Positions 44,405 through 52,953 of a stretch of DNA of 55,332 nucleotides are shown one piece after another; within the stretch, counting starts at the first letter, position 1; each line of letters begins with the position of its first letter. The notes under the pieces were generated by a model that worked only from the letters and a program-made list of their open reading frames with translations, ran no database searches and was not told the origin of the DNA. The stretch covers positions 1-55,332 of the forward strand of contig JASUSA010000014.1 in assembly GCA_030446305.1 (NCBI GenBank). The letters run 5' to 3'. Source of the DNA: Clostridiales bacterium (GTDB lineage: Bacteria > Bacillota > Clostridia > Peptostreptococcales > Acidaminobacteraceae). The position numbers were made by a program, and so were the translations under genes.

Positions 44405-44476
44405 AACGCCGCAAGCACGTGATATGGCAAGCGCCAATGAATGGACGCATGCACTGCACATGCCTGCGGCGTTTTT
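44405..44476 (+). terminator. Terminator after the exporter operon
   Basis: A 9-bp stem AACGCCGCA/TGCGGCGTT (44405-44413 with 44465-44473) closes a long loop with an inner GCATG/CATGC hairpin, and runs into TTTTTTGTTTTT. It separates the exporter from the converging unknown gene. Confidence 0.75.
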
Positions 44477-44518
44477 TGTTTTTAAGGAATGCCGTTCAGC
44501 ACTTTTGCTGACGGGCTA

Positions 44519-45118
44519 TTAGCCTTTGAGATCAATAATCTGCCCGGAACGCTTTGATGGATCGTTTGTCTTAAGCAGTTTAAGATTTATTTGATCTAAG
44601 CGGTCAATGAGGCCGTCATTGGGTTTAAACAGGAATTCAAAGAGATCCGGCTGTGTCGTCAAGGCATTATAAAAAGTATGCTTAAGCAAGTAAACGCGTT
44701 CATATCGGTTGATTTCAATGCCAATGGCAGTGAGGCTGCCCGTATTTTCGTGCAAGAGACTCATGATGAGAAAATTGTAATACGTATCGTATTGTCGGTC
44801 ATATTCTGATGCGCGAGTTAAGAGGTCGTTGATGGCATTTACGAGTTCGTTGCCGCCTGCCAGCGCCTCTGCTTTATGGTTTTTATAATAGGTGTTGCGT
44901 TCGCCTGCTTCGTCCAGGCGCAGGTAGGAGACCATGAGATTGTGCACTTGCTCATAAAAGTGTCCCATGGCGCGCTGCTCATTGCCTGCACGGCCGTCCG
45001 GAGAAAAGTGCGGTTCGGATTTTTGAGCTGTAACAGTGACGTAAGTTGGCTTTTTAACGCGCATCGTTGGTTGGATGCCGGCGCCTCTGCGCTGGTAACG
45101 TTCGACACTTGGACTCAT
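44519..45118 (-). CDS. Hypothetical protein of 199 residues, strong ribosome binding site
   Basis: I do not recognise this protein. It has a basic, disordered-looking N-terminus of about 45 residues (SPSVERYQRRGAGIQPTMRV) and then a mostly helical body with many Tyr, Asn and Leu residues, including a Tyr-rich stretch YDRQYDTYYNF. No membrane segment, signal peptide or catalytic motif is apparent. AAAGGAGGTGATATC immediately precedes the ATG at 45118, an almost perfect anti-16S match, so it is probably well expressed. It diverges from the large HD/NadD-like gene with about 120 bp between them and could share its control, although the two are on opposite strands. Prediction of function would be guessing. 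Confidence 0.7.
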   Translation of the reverse strand: MSPSVERYQRRGAGIQPTMRVKKPTYVTVTAQKSEPHFSPDGRAGNEQRAMGHFYEQVHNLMVSYLRLDEAGERNTYYKNHKAEALAGGNELVNAINDLLTRASEYDRQYDTYYNFLIMSLLHENTGSLTAIGIEINRYERVYLLKHTFYNALTTQPDLFEFLFKPNDGLIDRLDQINLKLLKTNDPSKRSGQIIDLKG

Positions 45119-45178
45119 GATATCACCTCCTTTGTATTAATATCGGCACAATTGAGCCTTGAGTTAAGTGCAGTCGCA

Positions 45179-45207
45179 TTGCATTCGACATTTGGATATG
45201 TGATAAT
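45179..45207 (+). promoter_or_regulatory. Promoter of the HD/NadD-like operon
   Basis: TTGCAT (45179-45184) and GATAAT (45202-45207) are 17 bp apart. The start codon at 45238 follows after a GAGGTGAGG ribosome binding site. Confidence 0.55.
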
Positions 45208-45237
45208 AACATTAAGACATACGACAAGAGGTGAGGT

Positions 45238-48200
45238 ATGCAGACGTTAAGACAACAATTCTTTGAAGATATTACACATGAGATATTAAACCGCAGTTTC
45301 ATCAAGAAAATGGCGCTCAATCAGGATGTTCTCGAAGCCTATGTCATGGGCAATCACTTTAAAAAGGGACTCGACAATATGCTGAAGGAGAAGCGATTTC
45401 ATGCAAGAGATGTCTTTGCATTGATGGAACCCCTGGTGCCGATGCTTTGCAAATCATTGCCAAAGGTACCATGGCTGCAATATTTCTATTATCATAGTTT
45501 AAGTTATTCGTTTCCCGAAGCCGTTTCGATAACACTTGATCCGACATTTACACCTGTGGCTGAAATATACCTGCGCATTTTGAGAGTGGCGTCGCAGTAC
45601 CAGCAGCGCGGGGCAGATACCACATGGCAGAGCAAGTATCCGCTGACGCTGCTTACGGAGGAGGAGACGCTGGCGCTGGAAGATCCGCGTGAGTACATGC
45701 AGTTTAAAAAAGCATTCTATCAAGAGTTTGTCTATGAAATGATGAAGCTCAATCAGGAAGTGATTGGCTATTCGACGCTGGACCACATCTGTGGGGTGCA
45801 CTTTATGGCGCTGAAAGTAGCGAGACAGTTAAAAAATGCGGGACTTCCCATTGACCTTGGCAGGGTCGCCGGTGCCGCGGCAGGCCATGATATCGGTAAA
45901 TTCGGCTGCAAGGCGGATGAAATGAAGCGCGTTGCCTATTATCACTATTTCTATACGGGCGAATGGTTCGAAAAGCATGATATCGTCTATATACGGAATG
46001 TGGCCATCAATCATTCCACATGGGATCTTGAGCTTGAGGCGCTGCCGATTGAATCGCTTATTCTCATTTACAGTGATTTTCGCGTCAAAGCAGAGAAGGT
46101 CGACAATAAGAGCGTGATGAAGATCTATGATTTGCAGGCTTCCTTCGATGTCATTTTAGAGAAACTCGATAATGTGGATGCGGCAAAGGAAGACCGCTAC
46201 AGGCGTGTATACCGGTCGCTAAAGGACTTTGAAGACTATTTAATCGACCTTGGCGTCGATATTTCGCGTGAGATGTTTATGGCGCTCAAACCTCAAATCA
46301 GGCCAAACCGGAAGTATTTTTCGCTGCTTCAGGGCGCTGCCGTAACGCAGAGCGTCATTTACAGTTCCATTGAACACAATATAAATTTACTGCATCGACT
46401 TAGAGACGAAACCTCGCTGAATAAAATGCTGGAACCGGTGCGGAATAGCCGTGACATGACTAATCTCAGAGCGTATGTCGGTATTCTTGAAGAGTATTTT
46501 AATTACATGACGCAGAAACAGAAGCAGATCGTCATTAATTTTTTATATGAGAAACTGGTTTCACCGGAAGAAGATATTCGCAAGCAGTGTGCAGAACTCA
46601 TCGGCGTCATTATTGCGCACTACGATGAGGAAATCCGAAAGGAGACACCGCCGAGCGTCGTCATCAAACCGACGGATTTCGATGCCTTAAAGCTGTTTGA
46701 TACTTATGTTCGGCGTTTCCTGTTCCCTGAGAACAAGATTATTGATCGCCACAAGAAATATATCAGCTATAGTTTGCGCGATATGCTCTTTACTTTTTTT
46801 GAATCCCTTGAGGAAGCGGGTAAGCGCAAAGAAGCAATTGCCACTGTTATTTCATACTTTGAAGCGTACAATGAGGATGAACAAATTCGCTTTTATCTCG
46901 TCAAAGCGGCGCGTATTCTGCCGTTTAAAGAGTTTGATGAATCGCAGCGCTTTCTCATTCTCAATTTTGTATCAGGCCTTTTGGATCATCCTGATATGAA
47001 ACTGCGTTTGCGCGCTTATAATTTGATTTATACCATTTTGCCCTATGCTTCGGAAACGCTGATTGCCCAGTGCCATATTACGCGCGTCTTTGAAAATATC
47101 CCGGCAATTTACGATAATCCGGCTGATAATTTTGCGAGGCTGAAGCTTGCCGAACAGCTTAGGACAGATGAACAGACTGTTGAAGCGCTCAAGGGAATCT
47201 GCATGAGCGATTTGCAGCTGACGTCCAATATCTTTCTAAGCAATCTCAAAACGGCAACGCTGGACATTGCTAAACGCTTCCAGATCGAATTGCTGATTCG
47301 CAATACGCTGCTATACGATTATGAAAACAATTTTTACATGGCGATGCACCTTTGCAATCTCTTAAAGGTCAGTGCGCTCGAATCGGTTCGCAATACGGCG
47401 GGAAAAATGCTGCTGGAATTGATACCGCATTTGACATTTGAACAGAAAAACGATATTACCATTGAGCTGCTGCGTGCACTGGAAATGGAGAGCTACGAGT
47501 TTACCAAGTACATTCCGCCCTACCTTGGCAAGATCATTTTGCACATTAAGCCAAAAGAACTAGATGAAATTCTCGAAAGCTTTGAGAAGAAAATGAGTAC
47601 CAACAACGAAAGGCTGATTTCACTGATTGAACGCACCATTGGCCATGCCATCAGCCGTTATGCAGATTATAAATATGCCTTTGAAGAAACAGAAGAGGGG
47701 CATGACCATCGCGTGCTCAGAATGTTTGGTATTCTTTTTACGGGATTTGTGCATCCTTCGGGGTTTGTGAACCAAGTGGCGTTTAATGTCATTGCAAAGT
47801 CGATTTTTAACGATCGCGCATTGTCGCTTCGGAAAAAGGAATACCTCTACCGCGTTACGATTAAAAAAATTATGTCGTTAATGGTAAATACGGATGAAGA
47901 ACAGGACATTATTTTTTACAACAATGCGGCAAGCCTAAAATATATTTACCGCTTTGTCAATGAATATCAGCACGTTTACGGCAAGATGACACTGAAACCG
48001 CACAATAAAATCGCATTTTTTCCTGGGGCCTTTGATCCTTTTACGCTGAGTCACAAGCAGATTGCAACGGATATTCGCGACAAGGGCTTTGAAGTGCTGC
48101 TCTATGTAGACGAATTTTCATGGTCAAAGCGCACGCAGCCAAACCTCATTCGGCGCAATATTATCAAAAAATCAGTTGCCAGTGAAATTGATATTTTTCC

Positions 48201-50139
48201 GTTTCCAAGAGATATTTCAATCAATATTGCCAACCCGCACGATTTGTCGTTGCTAAAAGAACTTTTTCCGGAATCAGAGGTCTTTCTCGTGGTGGGAAGC
48301 GATGTCATTATTTATGCATCTGCCTATGGCTATGAGACGCATACGACCATTAATGAAATACCGCATCTCATCTATGAGCGCGGTGGCATTCACTATGCCA
48401 AGGAAGCCAAAAAACGTCTGAAAGAACGCTTAAAAAGACTGCATCCCAGTTCGCAAATCGTAACCTTGCCAAAGGTCTATGAAAACATTAGTTCGACGCT
48501 CATCCGCGATTATATTGATGAAAAAAGGGATATTTCATCGTTGATTGAACCGTTGGCGCAGAATTACATTTATGAAAAAAGTCTTTACCAGCGCGAACCC
48601 ATGTATAAACGCGTGATGTCCAGCAAGGCGATCAATCTTGAAATATATGATGACGTGTCTCCGGCATTTCTGCAAAATCTGGTTGGCGAGACGACAAGCG
48701 ACAGCGCAAAAGAGTTATTGGCAAAATACCAGTGCCTTAGTGAACGGGAAGGCTTTCGGGTTATTGTACTGAAGCGCGCCGGGAAAGGGCAGGAAGTCAT
48801 TGCTTACGCGATTTGTCATTGGCTGAGAGCCTCAGGCATTCACAACGAATTCAAAGATACACATATTATCAAATATATTCGAGATGATGCTGTCGGCCGT
48901 ATTTTGGTCATTGATGGCATTGTCAAGAAAAAAGGGGCAGATGTGCGCAATTTGGAACAAATTGTTCTGACAGAAACGCTGGCACATGCACTTGCTCAAG
49001 ACTACACCTATTGTATTTACAAGGAATCATTAAGGCCGCAGGTGGCGAAAGAAATTGTAGAGGTGCTTCAGATCCAAGGCTTTATTAATATTTCATCTCA
49101 AAAGACCGGTGAAAGCGTCTTTGCCGTGAATATGTCGTCACCTTGTACGGTGAATCTCGATATTCACTCGATGTTTAAAGAACCCTACCGCAATATACCG
49201 GAGGTACAGCAGGCGATGAGCCGGACGCGTGCACGGCTGCAAAAGGCATTTACAGAACTTTATCCCGGCAATCTCGTTCTCAATTTTGACCGGGCGATGA
49301 TCTATGAAACGCTGATTAAGAAAGTGTGCGATGAAAATAAGGTTTCGCCAATTCCACAGGAGCCAAGAAGCTTGGGTAATGCTATGTGCGTGCCTTTTGG
49401 CGCCGTCTTCAGGCAGTCGATTTTGCCGAATACTGTAACCAAGGCGTTGCATGCAGAAAAATACTTTTTGCCGGATCTTTCAGAACACCATATCATGGAG
49501 TATCCGTTTTACTTGGACATTGAAAATCAGATTAAGATGATTAAATCGTTTAACCGTCCGGTTATTTTAGTGGATGACCTTTTAAACAAAGGCTATCGCA
49601 TTAAGGCACTGGAGCCGCATTTTAGATCAAATGACGTGAACATTCAAAAGTTTATTGTGGGCATCATGTCGGGTAGCGGCAAGCAGATTGCCGAAGAAAT
49701 GTCATTAAACTGCGACGCAGCTTATTTTATTCCCAAGATTAAAGTGTGGTTTTATGAGAGCAAGCTCTATCCATTTATTGACGGCGATGCCATTTGGCGC
49801 GGCAAAATGCTTGAAAGCAACCTTATCAATTCTGTGAATTTGATTTTGCCGTATGCCTCTGCATCTTATATCGGCGGTACGACAAAAGAAGCGATTTACA
49901 ATCTGTCGGAAGTGGCGTTGATGAATGCCATTGAAATTATGACGGCAGTGGAAATCGGCTATGAATATGAAAATGACAGGCTCCTCACCATCGATCGATT
50001 GGGCGAAGTACTCAATACGCCGCGCTATCCTGATAAGGGCAATCATATTATTTATGCCAACAATGTTAAACCGTCGGAATACCTCAAGGACGACTTGGAG
50101 CAGCTTCGAAAGCTTAAGCATTTTTACATCGGGAAATAG
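45238..50139 (+). CDS. Giant multidomain protein: HD domain, helical repeats, NadD-like nucleotidyltransferase, phosphoribosyltransferase-like domain
   Basis: A 1633-residue soluble protein in a single unbroken frame. Residues about 180-290 form an HD-type metal phosphohydrolase: His183, the His217-Asp218 pair (AGHDIGK), His259 and Asp280. A long helical, HEAT-like region follows (about 330-910). At 920-1115 is a nucleotidyltransferase of the NadD type, with PGAFDPFTLSH at 929-939 (an HxGH variant reading TLSH) and SSTLIR at 1085-1090, the family's ISSTxIR motif. An alpha/beta region (about 1120-1300) is unassigned. Near the C-terminus, VILVDDLLNKGYR (from 1442) matches the PRPP-binding signature of phosphoribosyltransferases. 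NAD salvage or another nucleotide-related role is plausible, but the substrate of any domain is unknown. The ATG follows GAGGTGAGG. Two genes follow within 10 nt or by overlap, so it heads a three-gene operon. Confidence 0.85.
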   Translation: MQTLRQQFFEDITHEILNRSFIKKMALNQDVLEAYVMGNHFKKGLDNMLKEKRFHARDVFALMEPLVPMLCKSLPKVPWLQYFYYHSLSYSFPEAVSITLDPTFTPVAEIYLRILRVASQYQQRGADTTWQSKYPLTLLTEEETLALEDPREYMQFKKAFYQEFVYEMMKLNQEVIGYSTLDHICGVHFMALKVARQLKNAGLPIDLGRVAGAAAGHDIGKFGCKADEMKRVAYYHYFYTGEWFEKHDIVYIRNVAINHSTWDLELEALPIESLILIYSDFRVKAEKVDNKSVMKIYDLQASFDVILEKLDNVDAAKEDRYRRVYRSLKDFEDYLIDLGVDISREMFMALKPQIRPNRKYFSLLQGAAVTQSVIYSSIEHNINLLHRLRDETSLNKMLEPVRNSRDMTNLRAYVGILEEYFNYMTQKQKQIVINFLYEKLVSPEEDIRKQCAELIGVIIAHYDEEIRKETPPSVVIKPTDFDALKLFDTYVRRFLFPENKIIDRHKKYISYSLRDMLFTFFESLEEAGKRKEAIATVISYFEAYNEDEQIRFYLVKAARILPFKEFDESQRFLILNFVSGLLDHPDMKLRLRAYNLIYTILPYASETLIAQCHITRVFENIPAIYDNPADNFARLKLAEQLRTDEQTVEALKGICMSDLQLTSNIFLSNLKTATLDIAKRFQIELLIRNTLLYDYENNFYMAMHLCNLLKVSALESVRNTAGKMLLELIPHLTFEQKNDITIELLRALEMESYEFTKYIPPYLGKIILHIKPKELDEILESFEKKMSTNNERLISLIERTIGHAISRYADYKYAFEETEEGHDHRVLRMFGILFTGFVHPSGFVNQVAFNVIAKSIFNDRALSLRKKEYLYRVTIKKIMSLMVNTDEEQDIIFYNNAASLKYIYRFVNEYQHVYGKMTLKPHNKIAFFPGAFDPFTLSHKQIATDIRDKGFEVLLYVDEFSWSKRTQPNLIRRNIIKKSVASEIDIFPFPRDISINIANPHDLSLLKELFPESEVFLVVGSDVIIYASAYGYETHTTINEIPHLIYERGGIHYAKEAKKRLKERLKRLHPSSQIVTLPKVYENISSTLIRDYIDEKRDISSLIEPLAQNYIYEKSLYQREPMYKRVMSSKAINLEIYDDVSPAFLQNLVGETTSDSAKELLAKYQCLSEREGFRVIVLKRAGKGQEVIAYAICHWLRASGIHNEFKDTHIIKYIRDDAVGRILVIDGIVKKKGADVRNLEQIVLTETLAHALAQDYTYCIYKESLRPQVAKEIVEVLQIQGFINISSQKTGESVFAVNMSSPCTVNLDIHSMFKEPYRNIPEVQQAMSRTRARLQKAFTELYPGNLVLNFDRAMIYETLIKKVCDENKVSPIPQEPRSLGNAMCVPFGAVFRQSILPNTVTKALHAEKYFLPDLSEHHIMEYPFYLDIENQIKMIKSFNRPVILVDDLLNKGYRIKALEPHFRSNDVNIQKFIVGIMSGSGKQIAEEMSLNCDAAYFIPKIKVWFYESKLYPFIDGDAIWRGKMLESNLINSVNLILPYASASYIGGTTKEAIYNLSEVALMNAIEIMTAVEIGYEYENDRLLTIDRLGEVLNTPRYPDKGNHIIYANNVKPSEYLKDDLEQLRKLKHFYIGK

Positions 50140-50147
50140 GAGGGGCT

Positions 50148-51431
50148 ATGTTCATTTATGACTTTATGGATTTGCAGTGGGTTTCAGAAGAAGCGGTTGA
50201 GGTGCTGGCAGATAAGCGCAAACAGGCCGCCGATCTTGAAAAACCGAGTATCTTGCTGCATCGAAGCGATATTCGACGCAGCAAGTGTCAAACGGCAGTA
50301 GATGCCGCTTTTTCAAAGTCGCTCAGTCATGAGAGCATTGCGCGCTATCATGAGCATGATCATAATGACTTCACTTTAGAAAACGATTTTTTTCAAAACG
50401 TCAAGGATGCAGATTGGCATGTCTTGAAGCACCTTAGGTGGCACAGCGCAGTGAATCTGAACTGGCTTGAGATGATGCATGGAAAGACGGGGTTACAGCC
50501 AGCGAATTTTCAACGTGCGCTCTTTTCTAAAAAGAAAAAGTACAGCGTTGCACTGCTGGGGCTGGGCGATGTTGGCGGGACATTGGCCATTGGTCTCAAG
50601 CTGCTGGGCGGTGAGGTCATTCACACCCTTAATATTTGGGATATAAATCCTCAGCAGGCAAAGCGCTATGAGATAGAGCTAAATCAAATGCTGCCAAATG
50701 CATCGATTAAAGTGAATGCCATTGAGGCAGACGCGCTCTTTGACAGCGATGTCTTCATCTTTTGTGCATCAAAATATGTGCCGCCGGTAGGTGAGAAGGT
50801 TCAGGACGTGCGCATGGTGCAGCTTTCTCAAAATGCGCCGCTGGTTCAAATGTATTTGAACAAAGCGCGTGAGAAAGCTTACCAGGGACTTTTCTGTATT
50901 GTCTCCGACCCTGTCGACCTGCTTTGCAAAGCAGCTTTTGAAGCCAATATCACGGATCAATATGCTTTTCACTTGATGCCGGAACAAATTCGCGGCTATG
51001 GGCTGGGGGTTATGTACGCGCGCGCGCGTTATTATGGCGGCGAAGCTTTTGCGAAAGGCAGAGCTTTTGGCCCTCATGGACAGGATTTGGTTATTGCCAA
51101 TAATGTGGATGCCTATGACGATGCCTATTCTCTAACGCTGACGCGTGAAGTCGTAGGGGCCAATCTTGCTGTGCGGGCATTGGGGTTTAAGCCGTTTATG
51201 GCACCGGCCATTTCATCAGGTGCCTATAGCATCGTTAAGACGCTGGCGGGCGATTGGCATGAAAGTGCTGTTTTTTTGGGTGGACACTACTGGGGATGCC
51301 GAAATCGGCTGACAGAATTGGGAACGGAAATTGAAATGCAAAATATACCGGCAGCATTGCTGACGCGTTTGGAAACGGCTTATGAAAGGCTGGGATATTT
51401 ATGGGCTCAATACACTACGAGCGATTTATAA
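50148..51431 (+). CDS. Divergent lactate/malate dehydrogenase-like NAD-binding protein
   Basis: A 427-residue protein. The first 125 residues are an unusual His/Asp-rich N-terminal extension with no known motif. A Rossmann fold follows, with the dinucleotide-binding loop GLGDVGG at 138-144. Two LDH/MDH hallmarks are present: SDPVDLLCKA (usually NPVDIL), and GPHGQD with His310 where LDH/MDH has the catalytic GEHGD. The central segment PEQIRGYGLGVMYARARYYG is divergent. It probably acts as a dehydrogenase on an unidentified 2-hydroxy acid or similar. GGAGG precedes its ATG, 8 nt after the giant protein's stop, and its own end overlaps the next gene by 31 nt, implying coupled expression. Confidence 0.75.
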   Translation: MFIYDFMDLQWVSEEAVEVLADKRKQAADLEKPSILLHRSDIRRSKCQTAVDAAFSKSLSHESIARYHEHDHNDFTLENDFFQNVKDADWHVLKHLRWHSAVNLNWLEMMHGKTGLQPANFQRALFSKKKKYSVALLGLGDVGGTLAIGLKLLGGEVIHTLNIWDINPQQAKRYEIELNQMLPNASIKVNAIEADALFDSDVFIFCASKYVPPVGEKVQDVRMVQLSQNAPLVQMYLNKAREKAYQGLFCIVSDPVDLLCKAAFEANITDQYAFHLMPEQIRGYGLGVMYARARYYGGEAFAKGRAFGPHGQDLVIANNVDAYDDAYSLTLTREVVGANLAVRALGFKPFMAPAISSGAYSIVKTLAGDWHESAVFLGGHYWGCRNRLTELGTEIEMQNIPAALLTRLETAYERLGYLWAQYTTSDL

Positions 51432-52462
51432 GCAATGAGGCGATTCCATACCATGAGTTACTGGCGGAATATGCAGCGGCAATTGATAAAAATGACGATA
51501 GCGGTATGATTAAGCGGCTGTTTTTTGTTGAGCTGGATGCGCTTGGCGAGAATACCGCGGTTCATGCGCGCCTTTGCGAAGCGCTCCAGCGCCAGGGTGA
51601 ACGGGCTTTTGAAAACAGTGCCTGCGCTGTGGTGGTATACGCTCAAAGCATTGATTATACAAAGACGTTTATTAAAAAATTTATTTATACGGTTAACCGC
51701 ATGGGCGGCAGTTTTATTGGACATCCTGCAGTGGAAATACTGCCGAAACTGGCGAATTTCAAGACGCGAAGCACGGCGGAAAACTGTACGCTTGAAGAAG
51801 CCTGCGTAGGACAGCTAAAAAGATTGACGGAGAGACTGGCAGATTATCAGGTGCTTCAAAAGAAAACGCTTAAATTGCTGGCGCTCCATGCCGGTCAGGT
51901 GGATATGTCTACGACGTTGAGGCTTTGGCATGCTATTCGGCAGCAGTTAACAGTGCAAATGGGCGATCGACTGATCATTGAAGAACTTCATGTCGATGAG
52001 GGGACAATATATGACTGCTATGGCTGCCCTTATGAAACCTGTCTGTATTTTGCCAAGGAAAAGCGATGTTTTTATGGGGGGATTGTCGTCAAAGATTTGT
52101 TTCCGGCACTTGAATCGGCGGATATCGTCTTATGGGTATGCCCGAATTACAACGATTCAATTTCGGCAAAGCTTATGGCAGTCATCAACCGCATGACGGC
52201 ACTGTACCGCAATATGTCCTTTTATGATAAATACCTCGCAGCCGTTATCGTTTCGGCCAATTCAGGCAATGATGCCGTTGCGGGGCAATTGATCGGAGCA
52301 CTTTCCGTTAACAAAGGCTTTAGGCTTTGGCCACAGTTCGCCTTTAGTCTGCTGGCCAATCACCCTGACGATTTGGAAAGATATGATGACCTGACACTGC
52401 GCATAAAGAATTATGTCGACATGATGCATGAAAATATGTACAAAAATATGACTAAATCGTAA
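51401..52462 (+). CDS. Flavodoxin-fold NAD(P)H/FMN reductase-like protein with a Cys cluster
   Basis: A 353-residue protein. From about residue 165 it looks like the NADPH-dependent FMN reductase / iron-sulfur flavoprotein family: KLLALHAGQVDMSTTL (flavin phosphate loop region), a Cys motif Cys206-X2-Cys209-X4-Cys214-X8-Cys223, and DIVLWVCPNYNDSISAKLMAVINR. The Cys motif resembles the CX2CX2CX4-7C of iron-sulfur flavoproteins but with other spacing, so a metal cluster is possible, not certain. The first 160 residues may be a second, degraded flavodoxin fold (VVVYAQSIDYTKTFIKKFIY). The start ATG is inside the preceding gene (31-nt overlap). It is the last gene of the operon with the HD/NadD-like protein and the LDH-like protein. 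Confidence 0.75.
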   Translation: MGSIHYERFISNEAIPYHELLAEYAAAIDKNDDSGMIKRLFFVELDALGENTAVHARLCEALQRQGERAFENSACAVVVYAQSIDYTKTFIKKFIYTVNRMGGSFIGHPAVEILPKLANFKTRSTAENCTLEEACVGQLKRLTERLADYQVLQKKTLKLLALHAGQVDMSTTLRLWHAIRQQLTVQMGDRLIIEELHVDEGTIYDCYGCPYETCLYFAKEKRCFYGGIVVKDLFPALESADIVLWVCPNYNDSISAKLMAVINRMTALYRNMSFYDKYLAAVIVSANSGNDAVAGQLIGALSVNKGFRLWPQFAFSLLANHPDDLERYDDLTLRIKNYVDMMHENMYKNMTKS

Positions 52463-52492
52463 AAAACGGCTTTTAAAAAACCTATTTTGTGG

Positions 52493-52498
52493 TATAAT
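52493..52498 (+). promoter_or_regulatory. Extended -10 promoter upstream of a non-coding RNA
   Basis: TGGTATAAT provides a TGn extension and a perfect TATAAT (52493-52498). No strong -35 is visible. It lies 30 nt after the preceding gene's stop and points into about 440 nt with no ORF. Confidence 0.65.
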
Positions 52499-52504
52499 AA
52501 GAAT

Positions 52505-52945
52505 AAGAAAACAAGTTCTACAACAGGTTGAAAAATGAAGTGAAACTGAGAAACGTATTGATTTTCAAGGAAAGGGTGAGTCCACCAAGAAATTAAGTGT
52601 TATCGAGGAAAATGATTTTTTTAACATTGAAATGAAAAGAAGAGTTTTGAGGGTTTCATATATTATGTTAACCCTGATCAATGCCTGATGTATACGGTCA
52701 CAAGGACCGAATAAAATACTGAAATTTCGCGGGCAGGAGGGAAGGTAGGTGAAATCGCTTAAGACTTGTTGCTAAAGTTTAGATTTAGCATTTAGATGAT
52801 CTATTGATATAGATTATGTTGGGAACATTGTTTTCGGAACTTTCACAAATTGGTTTAAATAGAAAGGGTGATTCCACCAGAAATGCAAATTGAATCAACG
52901 GCGTAAAGAGCCTCTCTAGTCAGGATATTACTAGGGAGGCTCTTT
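52505..52945 (+). ncRNA. Candidate structured non-coding RNA with duplicated hairpin motif
   Basis: This 440-nt stretch has no reading frame worth noting, but begins after an extended -10 promoter and ends in a 15-bp hairpin. It contains two copies of a GAAAGGGTGANTCCACCA motif (52570-52588 and 52862-52879), each able to form a GGTG/CACC hairpin, and a series of other stems between them: AGGGTT/AACCCT (52650-52655, 52670-52675), CGGTC/GACCG (52695-52699, 52705-52709), TGCTAAA/TTTAGCA (52770-52776, 52784-52790) and ATCTAT/ATAGAT (52799-52804, 52809-52814). I do not recognise it as 6S, tmRNA, RNase P, SRP RNA or a common riboswitch. The boundaries are inferred from the promoter and terminator. 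Confidence 0.55.
52905..52945. terminator. Hairpin terminator between the RNA and ttcA
   Basis: A 15-bp stem (52905-52919 with 52931-52945, one G-T pair) encloses an 11-nt loop. Neither side has a long T-run beyond TTT, so termination may be partial, but the position suits both the plus-strand RNA and the minus-strand ttcA transcript. Confidence 0.65.
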
Positions 52946-52953
52946 CAGTTAAG

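Noticed and set aside
52505..52945. Group I or II intron, tmRNA, RNase P RNA or SRP RNA
   Set aside because: None of the conserved core sequences that I know for these RNAs is present.
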